Shown piece by piece: positions 62,500-64,000 of a DNA stretch of 64,000 nt. Position numbers and translations under genes: made by a program. Where the stretch lies: positions 145,125 through 209,124 of the forward strand of contig JAQGDQ010000324.1 of assembly GCA_030141605.1 (NCBI GenBank). The letters are read 5' to 3'. The DNA is from Tubiluchus corallicola (Eukaryota > Priapulida > Priapulimorpha > Priapulimorphida > Tubiluchidae). Within the stretch, counting starts at the first letter, position 1. Each line of letters opens with the position of its first letter. The notes beneath the pieces are model-generated. The model made no database searches and was not told the DNA's origin. It worked only from the letters and a program-made list of their open reading frames with translations.

Positions 62500-63070
62500 G
62501 GATGACTTGAAAAAGAGCCTAAGGCTCCGTGAATTTGCAATGCACTGTCATGAAACTTCACACTAATATACTAGAACAAATTTCATATCGATTGACGGAG
62601 TCAGAGTTTCGGATTTGACATTTTGAATTCAAGATGTCCGTAAAACATTATTTTAGAAATGTCTAAAGCCTAAGTTTTCGCCAGTTTGCAATAGATTGCC
62701 GCGAAACTTTACTAGAACATACTATCTAGAACGAATTCCGCATGAAATGATGGAGTCGGATTTTCAATTTGCCATTTTGAACTCACGATGTTGGCGATGA
62801 CAACATTTTCGAAAAAGCTTAAGGCTCCGTCAATTCACATTGGATCATTATGAAATTTATAAAAATATAATAGAATAATTTTTGCACTGATTGACAGAGT
62901 TGGATTTTTGATCTGCAATCATGAATTTTAGATGGCAGCAATAACATCATAACAGAGACAAGTCTGAGTTCCACCAGTTTGTCATGAAACTCAACAGGAA
63001 GATACTAAAACGAATTCTGCATGGAGTGACAGGGCAGTATTTCTCGGTTTGCCATTTTAAATTCAAGCTT
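62500..63070. repeat. Degenerate tandem repeat, unit about 155 bp, about four copies
   Basis: Each unit carries a version of AAGGCTCCGT.AATTTGCA, CATGAAACTT, ACTAGAACAAATTT.CAT, GATTGACGGAGTCGGATTTT and TTTGCCATTTTGAATTCA. Confidence 0.75.
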
Positions 63071-63524
63071 TAAATTAAATTCATTGGTGTCGGTTCTAAT
63101 CCATGATCTAATGTTTCAGCGAGTCCTCGACCAATAGGTTGAGTCACACTTGTCTTGGCAGCTCTTGTGTAAATTTAAGATACAGAACTTGTCATTTTGT
63201 GACACTTACTTTAACATCAAGAACAATTTGCAAAGTGAAAATGCTTAAGAATAAGCCTTTTCACAGTTCCAGTGATTGATGATGATCCCATAAAAGGTCA
63301 AAGGTTAAGTGTACCAGACAATACATTTGTGTACACTTGACAACGCCACGCAGCCCATGCTATTGCAATAGTAACAGTTTTAGCAGCTAGCTAGAATCTT
63401 ACCTAGTTCATTTTTCTTGTTCCCAAGCAAGATCCTGCCAGTAAATCACTCTACGCACAGACTAATGCGTGATTAAGTAAAATATACATAAAACAAGTGG
63501 AGTTAGTGAAATAACGCTTTGCTT

Positions 63525-63605
63525 TACCCAAATGTCATGTGACGACTGTAGTTAAGATGCGCTGCTGTGGTACACTTAACCATTGAACTACAGCAACTGC
63601 GAGTG
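63525..63605 (-). repeat. tRNA-like sequence
   Basis: On the minus strand TGTAGTTCAATGGTTAAGTG is a good A-box region. No matching B box is found at the proper distance. Confidence 0.35.
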
Positions 63606-64000
63606 CGCACAATGAAACTATGAAAAGGCATAGGTAGATACAATTCTGCTTCTGAATAAACTGTCAACAGTTGAAAATTTGCACAAATTTTGCAATAGTA
63701 ATTTACTCAAACGTAACAAGAACTCAGCAAATGTACTCAACAAACAAAGCAGGCCGGTTACACAGAAAGAAAAAAAATCAATAATCCAGGTGCAAAAGGA
63801 CCAGGTAGCAAAAAAGTTCGAAGTAAAACACGAACAATGCAAAGAAACAATACAACGGAAATGCATCATGAAAGCCCGTAACATATAATGGTGAAAAGTG
63901 CTTACGCAGTTCTAGCTTAAGCTTGTGAGTCAAACTGAAATAAAATCACACCATCATATGCTACTAAATTAACTGCAGTACATTCACAATAATGTTAACA
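63606..64000. other. Sequence without recognised features
   Basis: Two overlapping frames on opposite strands (63618-63888) have no recognisable content. Confidence 0.4.

Overview
The window is nuclear DNA from an invertebrate animal. It is AT-rich, its genes are split by long introns with GT-AG borders, and it holds many microsatellites, minisatellites, SINEs and MITE-like elements. A metazoan FMN/cappuccino-type formin supports this. A lophotrochozoan such as a mollusc or annelid would fit the protamine-like genes and SINE types, but the sequence does not settle the phylum.

Layout. (1) 1-14.3 kb, plus strand: a tandem array of tiny two-exon genes for arginine/serine-rich basic proteins of 66-72 residues, best read as protamine-like sperm nuclear proteins. 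Four copies are intact (CDS 518-866, 2960-3314, 5062-5423, 11264-11651). Between them lie three truncated relic copies, one orphan first exon, duplicated 3' flanks and copies of a TTAA-flanked MITE. (2) 14.65-53.5 kb, minus strand: one large formin gene. I assembled 20 exons by hand. Their splice phases agree throughout and give about 1,477 codons: a long acidic, serine-rich N-terminal exon (51263-53488), a small conserved N-terminal module, a short coiled coil, a proline-rich FH1 exon (37392-37797), an FH2 domain of about 408 residues over 12 exons (36190 down to 21372), and a basic tail exon (14654-14738). A further 63-bp upstream exon at 57990-58052 is possible. The extreme 5' end is not resolved, and the 3' end is either in the 14654 exon or further left. 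(3) 53.5-64 kb: mostly intergenic or intronic, with one MITE, a 155-bp tandem repeat, and a candidate terminal exon of an upstream minus-strand gene at 61443-61550.

The formin introns carry most of the repeats: TTAA-flanked, Tigger-like and hAT-like MITEs; 5S-rRNA-derived and tRNA-derived SINEs, including a head-to-head inverted pair; a repeat with a TATA-like box and a hammerhead-like core, one copy of which contains a 21-unit CAG expansion; a 45-bp minisatellite; mosaic trinucleotide arrays; and a roughly 570-bp GA-only tract.

The two gene systems look unrelated in function. The formin would nucleate and elongate actin filaments in the cytoplasm; the array proteins would bind DNA or be phosphorylated by SR kinases in the nucleus. 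They are simply neighbours, transcribed towards each other. All assignments come from reading the sequence; no database search was run.
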